Shown here: in pieces, positions 1 through 8,382 of the stretch
How positions within the stretch are numbered: the first letter of the stretch is position 1
Layout: the number at the start of each line of letters is the position of its first letter
NCBI GenBank assembly: GCA_016708125.1
Contig: JADJGF010000001.1
Span: 642,001-706,000 of the forward strand
DNA length: 64,000 bases
Direction: 5' to 3'
DNA from: Ignavibacteriota bacterium
Lineage (GTDB): Bacteria; Bacteroidota; Ignavibacteria; Ignavibacteriales; Melioribacteraceae
Notes under the pieces: generated by a model
Told to the model about the DNA's origin: nothing
Seen by the model: the letters and a program-made list of their open reading frames with translations, nothing else
The model's database searches: none
Made by a program: the position numbers and the translations under genes

Positions 1-1346
1 TTAGCACCATAATAACCCATATAGTTATTTTCCCAATTATGCCGTTTATAATAGAAAACTTCATATTTTTGTTGCTCTAAACTTCCTACAAATTTCAGAA
101 TTATAACAGTCATATCAAGTCCAAATAAAACTTCTTCTTTACCATCCTTATCAACATCAATAACTTGAATATTTCCTGCATCTGTAGAAAATATCCCTTT
201 AAGATCAATTTTTCCAACGGCATGATAACTATTATTTCCGTTTGCTTCAAAAATTGTTATTCTTGTAATTGCCACACCATCAAAAAAAGCATCGCCGCCA
301 ATCCAAATTTCTTTTTTACCATTACCATCAAGATCATTTGTTGATGCGCATAAGTAAGCATTATATGTCTCAACCATTCCCTTATAATTAGGTGCATAAC
401 AATCATTTCCGCAATTTTCAATTGAGAGAATTTTACCATGAATACTCCCGCAAAAAAATTCCGTTTTACCGTCTTGGTCAAAATCTCCGATTGAAAAACC
501 GCTATAGAAAAGATCGAGGTGATAATAATCATATTCAAAGATTTTGATAAAATTGTTTTGTTGATGATTATACTCATAAATATTAATTAACAGAGGATTT
601 GAAGGAAGTATAAAAATTTGGTCAGTATCATCGTCCCCATCCCAATGTCCAAATAGATTATCATTCTGTTGATTATTTGAATCTTTTGGTTGAAAACTGA
701 ATGACAATTCTGTGGCAAGGGATAAATCTGAACTTTTTTTGTAATATAAAAATTGGTTTACATTCCAGTTTATAATGGTATCATTAAAATTCTTTAATAG
801 AACTAATTCATTATTTGTATCGCCATCCACATCAAATATGGATCTTGCAATAACTGTATTAATATCATATTTATGGGCAAAATTAAAGTTGCCTTGTGCA
901 TTCATCTCATATGAAACAATATCAGTGTGTGGTGTAGTATAATCTTTCATTTGTCCATAAAGTTCTGCAAAACCATTGTTGTTAATATCGCCAACAAGCA
1001 AAGTTCTAAAATTCCCAATCGGTACTTCCTGCCAAAAACTGTACATATTCGAATAAAGAGAAGTATCAATAGCGTTCAAATCAATAACTGTGCTATCAAA
1101 GTTTGGTGAATATGTTGTTTTGTGTAATGCTTTATATTCTTTCTTATAATCACCAATATTTTTGTAGAGTAATTTTCCATTTGGGTATTGCAGTTTCAGT
1201 ATATCTTTTTCAATTTCCGTTGCTTTTACATCCACTTTTGATTGTAATTTTTCTACTATAATATTTCGGTTTTGTGTTTCTTTTTGTGCAAATAAAAGAT
1301 TAGTAAAAAACATAAAAATTAAAATTGCCCAAAGTATTTTTGCCAT
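1..1346 (-). CDS. Secreted FG-GAP/VCBS repeat protein, cut by the window edge
   Basis: The frame is open from an ATG at 1346 to the first base of the window, giving 448 residues and no stop, so the C-terminus lies outside. Residues 1-20 are a signal peptide ending FA before Gln21. At least five calcium-loop motifs of the FG-GAP/VCBS beta-propeller type follow: DINNNGFAE (about 120), DVDGDTNNE (172), DFDQDGKTE (288), DLDGNGKKE (338) and DVDKDGKEE (397), each followed by a hydrophobic strand. Such proteins are exported beta-propellers, often T9SS cargo in this lineage; a sorting domain could be in the missing part. No enzyme motif is visible in the part seen. The only sizeable ORF inside (257-577, same strand, another frame) is a shadow. 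It is similar in style to the protein at 8382-10481, but no close sequence match is evident. Confidence 0.8.
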   Translation of the reverse strand, partial: MAKILWAILIFMFFTNLLFAQKETQNRNIIVEKLQSKVDVKATEIEKDILKLQYPNGKLLYKNIGDYKKEYKALHKTTYSPNFDSTVIDLNAIDTSLYSNMYSFWQEVPIGNFRTLLVGDINNNGFAELYGQMKDYTTPHTDIVSYEMNAQGNFNFAHKYDINTVIARSIFDVDGDTNNELVLLKNFNDTIINWNVNQFLYYKKSSDLSLATELSFSFQPKDSNNQQNDNLFGHWDGDDDTDQIFILPSNPLLINIYEYNHQQNNFIKIFEYDYYHLDLFYSGFSIGDFDQDGKTEFFCGSIHGKILSIENCGNDCYAPNYKGMVETYNAYLCASTNDLDGNGKKEIWIGGDAFFDGVAITRITIFEANGNNSYHAVGKIDLKGIFSTDAGNIQVIDVDKDGKEEVLFGLDMTVIILKFVGSLEQQKYEVFYYKRHNWENNYMGYYGA

Positions 1347-1627
1347 CTTAATATCCTTTTAATTGGGAAGAAATAATATTCATTTTTACTAATTACCAAA
1401 GTTAAACAAAACCAACAGGGTAAAAATTATAATCGGATATTATGTCTTGGGGGGGGTATTAAAATTAAATATGTAATTTCTAAGCGACATATTTTAAATT
1501 ATTTTAATGAACTATGTAATTAAATTTATTATTATTGTCAATACTTATAATAAGAAATATATCATTTATTTAGATTTAAAACATTATGAAGTATATTTTT
1601 GATATATAATTTCGGTCGGTCTTAAAA
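1347..1627. other. Intergenic region with an isolated G8 tract
   Basis: About 280 bases with no gene. They are very AT-rich apart from eight consecutive G at 1449-1456, which lie about 103 bases upstream of the start of the FG-GAP gene and so could sit in its promoter region. No tRNA or clear terminator hairpin was seen. Confidence 0.6.
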
Positions 1628-2407
1628 TTATTTTGTTGAAGCCAATTTTGGTTTTATTCCTTCGTAGCTTGTAAGTTCTGCATCAATTGAACCAATTAGA
1701 ATTTTGGATTTAACTTTTACCGGCATTTTTACATCATCATCTGTCAGCCAAACAATAATGCTTCCTTCATTTTTAAATAAACCGCCTTCAACAACTAACG
1801 GTTCAATCATTATACAATTAAAAGTTCCGGCATCAACTTTTACTTTTTCTTTGCCACGATAAACAACATCAAGCGGATAAACTTTATCTTTGAAAAAATT
1901 TTCCAAATGAAAACTTTCGCCTTCTTTTAAAGATTCAAAATCAAAAGTTCTTGCAAGATAAAAAGCAGAAACTATATCATTTACGTAATCCGGAATTTCA
2001 TAAGTCCCTTTACTTGTTTTTGCGGAATTTTTTCTTTGATCAAAAAAAGCGGAAAAATCTCTCGAAAAATTTCCTTCACGAATATGCTGTTCAAATCTCC
2101 AAGGAAATAATCCTTTTACATCAAAATAAGTTTCATAACGATCGCGGACTTTGAAAAACGAATCAAAACTTTCAACAGAATTTACATTAAATCTTACATG
2201 ATAAACATCGCGTTTTGCAATTTTTTTTATAGATGGAATTTCCATAACTGCAACGCCGGCGGTGACAAAACCGTATTTTACATCAAATGTTAATCTTTCT
2301 CCAACAGAAAATGCATTATTTTCAAGTTCTCTAAATTCTTTTTTTTGAGCAAATAAACTTGATATGCTAAAAATTATGAATAAAATTATTAACGATTTAT
2401 TTTTCAA
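1628..2407 (-). CDS. DUF3108 domain protein, exported
   Basis: 259 residues starting with a signal peptide that ends LFAQ (about residue 20), so the protein is periplasmic or outer-membrane associated. The rest fits the DUF3108 family: an N-terminal FSVGERLTFDVKYG segment, a central DRYETYFD region, and a C-terminal DAGTFNC / VWLTDDD pattern like that seen in LolA/LppX-type beta-sandwich folds. Family members in Bacteroidota are of unknown function and are suspected to bind lipid or envelope polymer. The gene stands alone, with about 120 bases between its start and the neighbouring stop at 2529. The family call is by recognition of conserved segments; no biochemical role is proposed. Confidence 0.8.
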   Translation of the reverse strand: MKNKSLIILFIIFSISSLFAQKKEFRELENNAFSVGERLTFDVKYGFVTAGVAVMEIPSIKKIAKRDVYHVRFNVNSVESFDSFFKVRDRYETYFDVKGLFPWRFEQHIREGNFSRDFSAFFDQRKNSAKTSKGTYEIPDYVNDIVSAFYLARTFDFESLKEGESFHLENFFKDKVYPLDVVYRGKEKVKVDAGTFNCIMIEPLVVEGGLFKNEGSIIVWLTDDDVKMPVKVKSKILIGSIDAELTSYEGIKPKLASTK

Positions 2408-2528
2408 AATTTTCTCCAGTTTCGGAAAATGTTAATTATCATACAATAAAAAATGTTCAAGGTTTCACTTACAAATTTTAATTTATAATTCATTTTCGAA
2501 AGAATAGAAATTTGATTGAATTGTAAAC

Positions 2529-3134
2529 TCATTTCTTGGAAATATACAGATTATCTTTTATGTAAAATCTCCACATCAAATCTTTCGATTTTTTTATCCC
2601 AATTCTTTTTGTTGTTACAATTTGGCTTTCTGAAATTTTTTTGGAATTTAATAAATAAATTTCATCGTTGGTTAAGTCAATTCCATATTGATTTTTTGTA
2701 ATATTGAAAGCTTTACAAATTTTTCCAGGTCCGTTTAGTAATTTAATTTTTTCAGATTTATTCAAATCAATTTTACCAAATCTATTATTTGCAAAATTTT
2801 CAATTCCATCAATTGGTTCCATTGCTCTAAGTAAAATTGCCGTTCCGTGATTTTTTTCTCCGGTTACAATATTTGCACAAAAGTGTTTTCCATAAGTGAA
2901 GTAAACATAAAGAAATCCGCCTTCTTCAAACATAATTTTATTGCGTTCCGTTTTTCCAATAAATGTGTGAGCGGCTTCGTCAATGTTTCCGTCATAAGCT
3001 TCAACTTCTACAATTTTTGCCAAAAGTTTTTTGCCGATTCTTTTATCATTAAAAACAAAAATTTTTCCTAATAATTCTTTTGCAACAATTAGAACATCTC
3101 TTTTGTAAAAAACTTTTTTTAACTTTTGATTCAT
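2529..3134 (-). CDS. mpg: DNA-3-methyladenine glycosylase (AAG/MPG family)
   Basis: Base-excision repair glycosylase that removes alkylated purines such as 3-methyladenine. Diagnostic segments of the AAG fold are present: KELLGK near the N-terminus, VEVEAYDG with the catalytic Glu, DEAAHTF, MFEEGGFLYVYFTYG, and NGPGKICKAF towards the end. The frame stays open up to 3236, but that extension runs inside the divergent S46 gene and is not family-like. The ATG at 3134, giving MNQKLKKVFYKRDVL and about 201 residues, matches the usual start of the family. It is divergent from the S46 peptidase with only 31 bases between the two start codons. Confidence 0.92.
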   Translation of the reverse strand: MNQKLKKVFYKRDVLIVAKELLGKIFVFNDKRIGKKLLAKIVEVEAYDGNIDEAAHTFIGKTERNKIMFEEGGFLYVYFTYGKHFCANIVTGEKNHGTAILLRAMEPIDGIENFANNRFGKIDLNKSEKIKLLNGPGKICKAFNITKNQYGIDLTNDEIYLLNSKKISESQIVTTKRIGIKKSKDLMWRFYIKDNLYISKK

Positions 3135-3165
3135 AATTATGTTTTGAATAAAAAATTGGATTACA

Positions 3166-5295
3166 ATGAAAACTAAAAAATATTCAACTGTCTTACTAAT
3201 TTCATTTTTGTTTTTATTTTTAACCGGAATGTTCACACCGGTTCCGGAAGAAGGAATGTTTCCGTTAAGTGAAATTCACAAAATTGATTTGGTGAAAGCC
3301 GGATTAAAAATTGATCCGCTTGAAGTTTACAATCCAAACGGAATAAGTTTGATAGACGCTTTAGTAAAAGTCGGCGGATGTTCCGGTTCATTTATTTCCG
3401 AAGAAGGATTAATTTTAACAAATCACCATTGTGCATTTGGTGCAATAAGCAAAGCAAGTTCACCGGAAAATAATTATTTAGAAAACGGATTTTTAGCTAA
3501 AACAAAATTGGAAGAAATTCCAGCAAAAGGCACAACAGTCAGAATTACAGAATCTTACGAAGATGTTTCGGAAGTAATTTTAAACTCCGTAATAGGAATT
3601 GAAGATTTAGCAGAGCGAGCAAAAATAATTGAAGACAAAATGAAAGAACTTGCTGATTCTACGGAAGATAAAACTAATTCAATTGTTGGTGAAGTATCTG
3701 AAATGTTTAAAGGAAAAACTTATGTTCTTTTCAAATATAGAATTATAAAAGATGTGCGTTTGGTTTATGCTCCGCCGAGATCAATCGGTGAGTTTGGCGG
3801 CGAAACAGATAATTGGGTTTGGCCAAGACACACCGGCGATTTTACGTTTATGCGCGCTTATGTTGCTCCGGATGGAAGTGCAGCAGAATTTGCAGAAAAG
3901 AATATTCCGTATTCTCCAAAGAAATATTTAAGAATAAATCCAAATGGAGTTGAAGAAAATGATTTTGTTTTTATTCTTGGTTATCCCGGAACTACGTTTC
4001 GCCATCTTCCATCGTACTTTTTAGAATATCAACAGAATTATAATTTACCTTACATTTCAGAAACTTACGAATGGATGATAAATGAGTTAGAAGTAATAAG
4101 CAAAAATGATGTTGAACTTCAGTTAAAGTTTGCATCTAACATTAAGCGTTTGGGTAACACAATGAAAAATTTTAAAGGAAAATTGAAAGGATTTAAACGA
4201 CTTGAACTTGTTGAGAAAAAGCAAAATGAAGAAAAAGAATTATTGGAATTTATTAATGAAAACAATGAACTGAAAAATAATTATGGAAATTTATTTTCAG
4301 AGTATAAAAGTAATTATGATAAATTATTTTCAATAGCCGATAAATATTTGTGGTTAAATATGTTTAAAAGATTTTCAACCGGATATAAAATTTCAAATAA
4401 AATTTTAGAATATTGTACTGAAATGCAAAAACCGGAAAATGAAAGAAAGGATAATTATAAAAGTGATAAAATTGAAAAAAGCAAAGAACAATTTGTAGAA
4501 CTTTTAAAGGATTATAATTCGCAGTTTGAAAAATCTTTTTTAAACAAAATGTTTACCGATGCTGAAAAATTGCAGAATAAAATTCAATCTCTGGAAAACG
4601 TAAATAATCTAAATGAATTTGTTGAAAACACTTTGATGAACTCAAAAATATTTGAACAAAATAATATTGATGAACTACTTTTAAATTGTCCAGATGAGTT
4701 TGAAGATTCATTTATAAATTTAGTAAAAAATCTTGAAAGTGAATTTGAACAAATTGATGAACAGTACGAATCAATTAATAACAGAAATACAAAACTTGCC
4801 GCAGAACTTTATGAAGTAAAAAAATTGTGGAAAAAATCTAATTTTATTCCGGATGCTAATTCAACTTTGCGTTTAACTTATGGTTATGTAAAAGGTTATT
4901 CTCCTTCAGATGCAGTTTATATGTCGCCGCTTACAACTTTAAGTGGAGTAATTGATAAAAGTTATTTGGGAAGTGAATATGCAATTCCGGATAAACTAAA
5001 AACATTGTACAATGATAAGGATTTTGGACAATTTTATGATGAAGAACTTGGTGATGTTCCCGTTGCACTTTTATACAATACAGATACTACCGGCGGAAAT
5101 TCGGGAAGTCCGATTATGAATGCAAAAGGTGAAATGATTGGAATTAATTTTGATCGAGCCTACGAAGCAACAATAAATGATTTTGCTTGGGATGAATCTT
5201 ACAGCCGATCAATTGGCGTTGATATTAGATACGTTTTATTTATTACACAAAAACTTGGCGGCGCTGATTATTTATTGGATGAAATTGGAATTTAA
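3166..5295 (+). CDS. S46 family dipeptidyl-peptidase, DPP11-like specificity pocket
   Basis: 709-residue exported serine peptidase that removes dipeptides from the N-terminus of peptides in the periplasm. Residues 1-22 are a hydrophobic signal. The catalytic triad of family S46 is visible: His in TNHHC (87/88), Asp in RHTGDF (225), and Ser in GGNSGSP (646). Eighteen residues after the Ser is an Arg (FDRA, Arg664); in characterised enzymes Arg at this place marks DPP11, which cuts after Asp or Glu, whereas DPP7 has Gly. Length matches the family (about 700-720). The middle, residues 330-560, is a charged helical domain. The start has no clear Shine-Dalgarno and lies 31 bases from the divergent mpg start. 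Confidence 0.93.
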   Translation: MKTKKYSTVLLISFLFLFLTGMFTPVPEEGMFPLSEIHKIDLVKAGLKIDPLEVYNPNGISLIDALVKVGGCSGSFISEEGLILTNHHCAFGAISKASSPENNYLENGFLAKTKLEEIPAKGTTVRITESYEDVSEVILNSVIGIEDLAERAKIIEDKMKELADSTEDKTNSIVGEVSEMFKGKTYVLFKYRIIKDVRLVYAPPRSIGEFGGETDNWVWPRHTGDFTFMRAYVAPDGSAAEFAEKNIPYSPKKYLRINPNGVEENDFVFILGYPGTTFRHLPSYFLEYQQNYNLPYISETYEWMINELEVISKNDVELQLKFASNIKRLGNTMKNFKGKLKGFKRLELVEKKQNEEKELLEFINENNELKNNYGNLFSEYKSNYDKLFSIADKYLWLNMFKRFSTGYKISNKILEYCTEMQKPENERKDNYKSDKIEKSKEQFVELLKDYNSQFEKSFLNKMFTDAEKLQNKIQSLENVNNLNEFVENTLMNSKIFEQNNIDELLLNCPDEFEDSFINLVKNLESEFEQIDEQYESINNRNTKLAAELYEVKKLWKKSNFIPDANSTLRLTYGYVKGYSPSDAVYMSPLTTLSGVIDKSYLGSEYAIPDKLKTLYNDKDFGQFYDEELGDVPVALLYNTDTTGGNSGSPIMNAKGEMIGINFDRAYEATINDFAWDESYSRSIGVDIRYVLFITQKLGGADYLLDEIGI

Positions 5296-5306
5296 ATTTT
5301 AATTTA

Positions 5307-5348
5307 TGTAGAGACGCATCCTTCAGCTATCGGATTTGCGCCTCTACA
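5307..5348. repeat. Inverted repeat, TAGAGACGCA family
   Basis: The left arm TGTAGAGACGCA (5307-5318) pairs with the right arm (5337-5348) with one mismatch or wobble and an 18-base loop. It lies between convergent genes, the S46 peptidase and ccmB, where a bidirectional terminator would be expected. The same arm sequence recurs at 37254-37279. Confidence 0.7.
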
Positions 5349-5351
5349 AAA

Positions 5352-6011
5352 TTAATCTTTCCAAATAAAATCAAACAACATATATCCGGCAGTTATCATT
5401 ATAACATCGTAAGAAATTAAAACCATCAATTCTGCGTAAGATTGAACAATTGTATCACCATCCATTGCAAATTTTGTTAATTCCATTAGAGTTAAAATCA
5501 GCGGTAATAAAATTGGAAATGATAAAACCGGGTAAAGTGTTCCCTTAGTATTTGCTTTTGAAATAATTGCCGCAATAATTGTTGAAGAAATTGCAATTCC
5601 AATACTTCCAAAAAATAATGAAATTAAAAAAAGTGAAAAATTTAGAATTACAAATGATTCGAAAAGTAAGTAGTAAAGAATTACAATTGAAATATTCATA
5701 ATAAAAACTAAAACAAGATTGAAAAATAATTTGCCAAAATAAATTGTTGATGGTGAAGCAATTAATTGAAGTGTAAGTGTTGTTCCTCGTTCTTCTTCAG
5801 AAACAAATGCACGAGATAATCCGGACATTGCAGAAAAGAAAATTACAACCCAAAATAATCCGCCGGTTAAGTGAATGCTTACTTTTTCTTGTCCGATGGA
5901 AAATAAAATAACACTGATTGTTACAAGAATAAACATCGCTAAAGCATTTATTGCATAACGTGTTCTTAGTTCCGATTCCCAATCTTTTTTAAATACCGAA
6001 ATTATTTTCAT
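5352..6011 (-). CDS. ccmB: Haem exporter permease CcmB
   Basis: 219-residue integral membrane protein of the CcmB family, the permease of the CcmAB ABC exporter used in system I cytochrome c maturation. The N-terminal cytoplasmic stretch FKKDWESELRTRYAINAL is typical of CcmB. About six hydrophobic segments follow, and a conserved cytoplasmic loop, SEEERGTTLTLQLIASPS (about residues 70-88), sits where the ATPase is contacted. Length is normal for the family (about 220). It lies 37 bases downstream of the ATPase gene, so the two are probably cotranscribed. No other ccm gene is in the window, so the rest of the maturation set must be elsewhere. Confidence 0.88.
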   Translation of the reverse strand: MKIISVFKKDWESELRTRYAINALAMFILVTISVILFSIGQEKVSIHLTGGLFWVVIFFSAMSGLSRAFVSEEERGTTLTLQLIASPSTIYFGKLFFNLVLVFIMNISIVILYYLLFESFVILNFSLFLISLFFGSIGIAISSTIIAAIISKANTKGTLYPVLSFPILLPLILTLMELTKFAMDGDTIVQSYAELMVLISYDVIMITAGYMLFDFIWKD

Positions 6012-6048
6012 TCTCTTGATACTATATACTTGATTCTTGATACTTCAT

Positions 6049-6678
6049 TTACTTAAAATTCTCTATTTCCAAAATTTCATTACAAAGTTCTAAATCACTT
6101 TCTTCATTTGAAGCGATAATTACTAAATTATTTTTACTTTCTTTTTCAATTATTTCATATACTTTTTCTTTGCCGGAACTATCCAAGTTTGAAGTCGGTT
6201 CATCAAAAAATAAAACTTTGGGTGAATGTAAAAGTGCAAATATAAATTTCATTCTCTGTTTCATTCCGCTTGAATATCCTTTTAACAAATCTTTTTTTCG
6301 CGGAAGCAATTCAAATTCGTTCAATAAATAATCTGCTCTTTCTTTATCAAATTTAATTCCGCGAATTTTTGCAAAATGATAAAGATTTTCTTCGGCATTA
6401 AATTCATCATATAAAACTAAATAAGGTGAAACAAAGCCAATGTGATTGTGAAGTTTTTCCGGTATAATTTCTTTTACAGAATCTTTGTGAATAACTTTCC
6501 CATTTGTCGGCGAAATCAATCCGGCAGCAATTTTGACCAATGTGGATTTGCCCGAACCGTTTCTTCCGGAAAATCCATAAATTTTTCCGCTAACAAAATC
6601 ATAATTAATTTCTTTAAATATTAATCTTCGCCCAAAAGTTTTTGTAATATTCTGAAATGAAAGAGAACTATTATTCAT
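6049..6678 (-). CDS. ccmA: ABC transporter ATP-binding protein, CcmA-type
   Basis: 209-residue ABC ATPase that forms a transporter with the adjacent CcmB permease. Walker A is GRNGSGKST (about 39-47), the signature is YSSGMKQRM, Walker B is VLFFDEPTSNLD, and a degenerate switch region contains ASNEESD where many ABC ATPases have His. The domain is short (about 205 residues), as in CcmA. The assignment to CcmA rather than a general ABC ATPase rests mainly on the next gene being CcmB. Start ATG at 6678. It follows the metalloprotease gene by 45 bases on the same strand. Confidence 0.85.
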   Translation of the reverse strand: MNNSSLSFQNITKTFGRRLIFKEINYDFVSGKIYGFSGRNGSGKSTLVKIAAGLISPTNGKVIHKDSVKEIIPEKLHNHIGFVSPYLVLYDEFNAEENLYHFAKIRGIKFDKERADYLLNEFELLPRKKDLLKGYSSGMKQRMKFIFALLHSPKVLFFDEPTSNLDSSGKEKVYEIIEKESKNNLVIIASNEESDLELCNEILEIENFK

Positions 6679-6723
6679 AAAATTTTATTGAGTGAAATTG
6701 AGTTTGTTAAATTCTTAAAACAA

Positions 6724-8382
6724 TTAATTTAGAATTACAAATTTTCCTTTTTTAATTTTTCCGTTAGTTTTTGTAACATAAATGTAAACACCGCTTGCTA
6801 ATTTATTCATGTTATTATCCAAACCATTCCAAGTTACAATCATTTTTCCAGAAACTGAAATCGGTAATGAATGATTATAAATCAAATTCATGTCGGAAGA
6901 ATAAATATATAATTCTGAATTTCCGCTTTCATCCGCAAATGTTGGAAAACAAATATTTGAAAATTCATTATAATTAAACGGCTGCGGATAAACAAAATCA
7001 ACATGCATTCTTTCCATATAATTTGATGCAAGCTCGTTATTTATAATGTAACTATGACCAATATAACTGCTATTATTTCCATCAATTTTTGCAAAGTAAT
7101 TTTCACCGACAGGAAACGAACCGTTAAATGTACTCGTTTCGATTGTAAAATCTATATCAATATTATTTCCCGTGGTTAAAGTTCCTTTAACATCAGAGTT
7201 ACTAAATATTGCAAAAATAGAATCCGGCATTCCTTGTGAATTATCTTTTACCAATAAATAATTTAACGAAGTTGGCTCGCAGCTTATCATTATTGGCATT
7301 TGAGAAGGATTTAAATCCATTTCCAAAGTTCGTTTAATTAGCGGATAAAATTCTGCTTCCGAAAAATATTTACTTTCTTTAGATCTATAGTTTGTAAAAA
7401 ATAACCAAATTCCAAATTCATTAAATAAATCGGTAAAAGAATAACCAAATTCACTTATAGAGTTTTGTAAAGCAATTATTGCTCTTTGATTTTTTTCGCT
7501 CATTAATTCCCAGCTTCTTTTAATAATTTCATCACCCGTATTTGGAGTTTGAGAAGCAAATTTTTCCCGTAAAAAAATATTCCAAATTGAAACATCATAG
7601 CCGTCATTACTGAAATCAAATCTTGTAAATCTTCTGTTTGGTTTATTGAAATAACTTTTCATGTAATTGTAATAATCATTCACATGATCGTAAACAAATT
7701 CTTCCATTGATGTTGAAGTAAGTTCAAAATAAAATCTATCGGAATCCCGATAAATATAATTTCCAACTTGAATTGCATGATGAAATTCGTGTGCGGCTGT
7801 TACTCTTGCGGCTTCAATTCCTTTTGTATAAAATGATCCAATAAACGAATTATGAATTTTGATAAAACTTAAATATTTGTTTTCACCAATTTCATCTTCC
7901 ATATTTGTTGAGCCGTAACCGCCTGCATATATTGTAACATAAACATCATATTTGTCATCGCCGCCGTAAGTTCCGTCTTTGGGCGGAGCCGGATAACCTA
8001 AAATTTCAACTTCATAAGTGTAAGCCGAATCAAAAGCAATTGCTAATTCTTGAATATCATAACCGGGAACATTTACGCCGGTTGTATCAAAATGAATTCT
8101 AAAAAATCCGGAAGGACTTACAATACTTTTCTGCATTTCCGGTCTTTCTAAAATTTCTTCTATCTTTTGTAATTGGTCAGATGAAAATTCCGATAAATGA
8201 GTTTTTACAGATGCGGAAAGTCCAAATCCGCATTTAATATTTTCATCATTTGTAATTTGAAATTGTGAGGAAATATTTGATTGTGAATTTCGTAAAATAA
8301 ATTCTTGGTAAAGTGAATCTAAATTTTGCGCAAAAGTAAATTCAACAAATATGAATAAAATCAACAATAATTTTCTTAACAT
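6724..8382 (-). CDS. MXAN_6640-type secreted metalloprotease with C-terminal sorting domain
   Basis: About 552 residues. A signal peptide ends TFAQ (about 19). A zinc-metallopeptidase motif HEFHH (about 198-202, HExxH) follows a stretch AARVTAA, typical of the MXAN_6640 family of putative metalloproteases. The last 80 residues form a beta-sandwich with the sequence style of T9SS type A sorting or FlgD-like domains (MNKLASGVYIYVTKTNGK, ending KGKFVILN), so the protein is probably exported across the outer membrane and anchored or released. The ATG at 8382 is preferred over TTG at 8385; the ATG shares one base with the stop of the upstream FG-GAP gene, implying translational coupling. The protease role is inferred from the motif; the substrate is unknown. 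Confidence 0.82.
   Translation of the reverse strand: MLRKLLLILFIFVEFTFAQNLDSLYQEFILRNSQSNISSQFQITNDENIKCGFGLSASVKTHLSEFSSDQLQKIEEILERPEMQKSIVSPSGFFRIHFDTTGVNVPGYDIQELAIAFDSAYTYEVEILGYPAPPKDGTYGGDDKYDVYVTIYAGGYGSTNMEDEIGENKYLSFIKIHNSFIGSFYTKGIEAARVTAAHEFHHAIQVGNYIYRDSDRFYFELTSTSMEEFVYDHVNDYYNYMKSYFNKPNRRFTRFDFSNDGYDVSIWNIFLREKFASQTPNTGDEIIKRSWELMSEKNQRAIIALQNSISEFGYSFTDLFNEFGIWLFFTNYRSKESKYFSEAEFYPLIKRTLEMDLNPSQMPIMISCEPTSLNYLLVKDNSQGMPDSIFAIFSNSDVKGTLTTGNNIDIDFTIETSTFNGSFPVGENYFAKIDGNNSSYIGHSYIINNELASNYMERMHVDFVYPQPFNYNEFSNICFPTFADESGNSELYIYSSDMNLIYNHSLPISVSGKMIVTWNGLDNNMNKLASGVYIYVTKTNGKIKKGKFVILN

Noticed and set aside
257..577. Open frame of 106 codons on the minus strand
   Set aside because: It is a shadow of the FG-GAP gene, whose true frame is open from 1346 to the window edge with signal peptide and repeat motifs.
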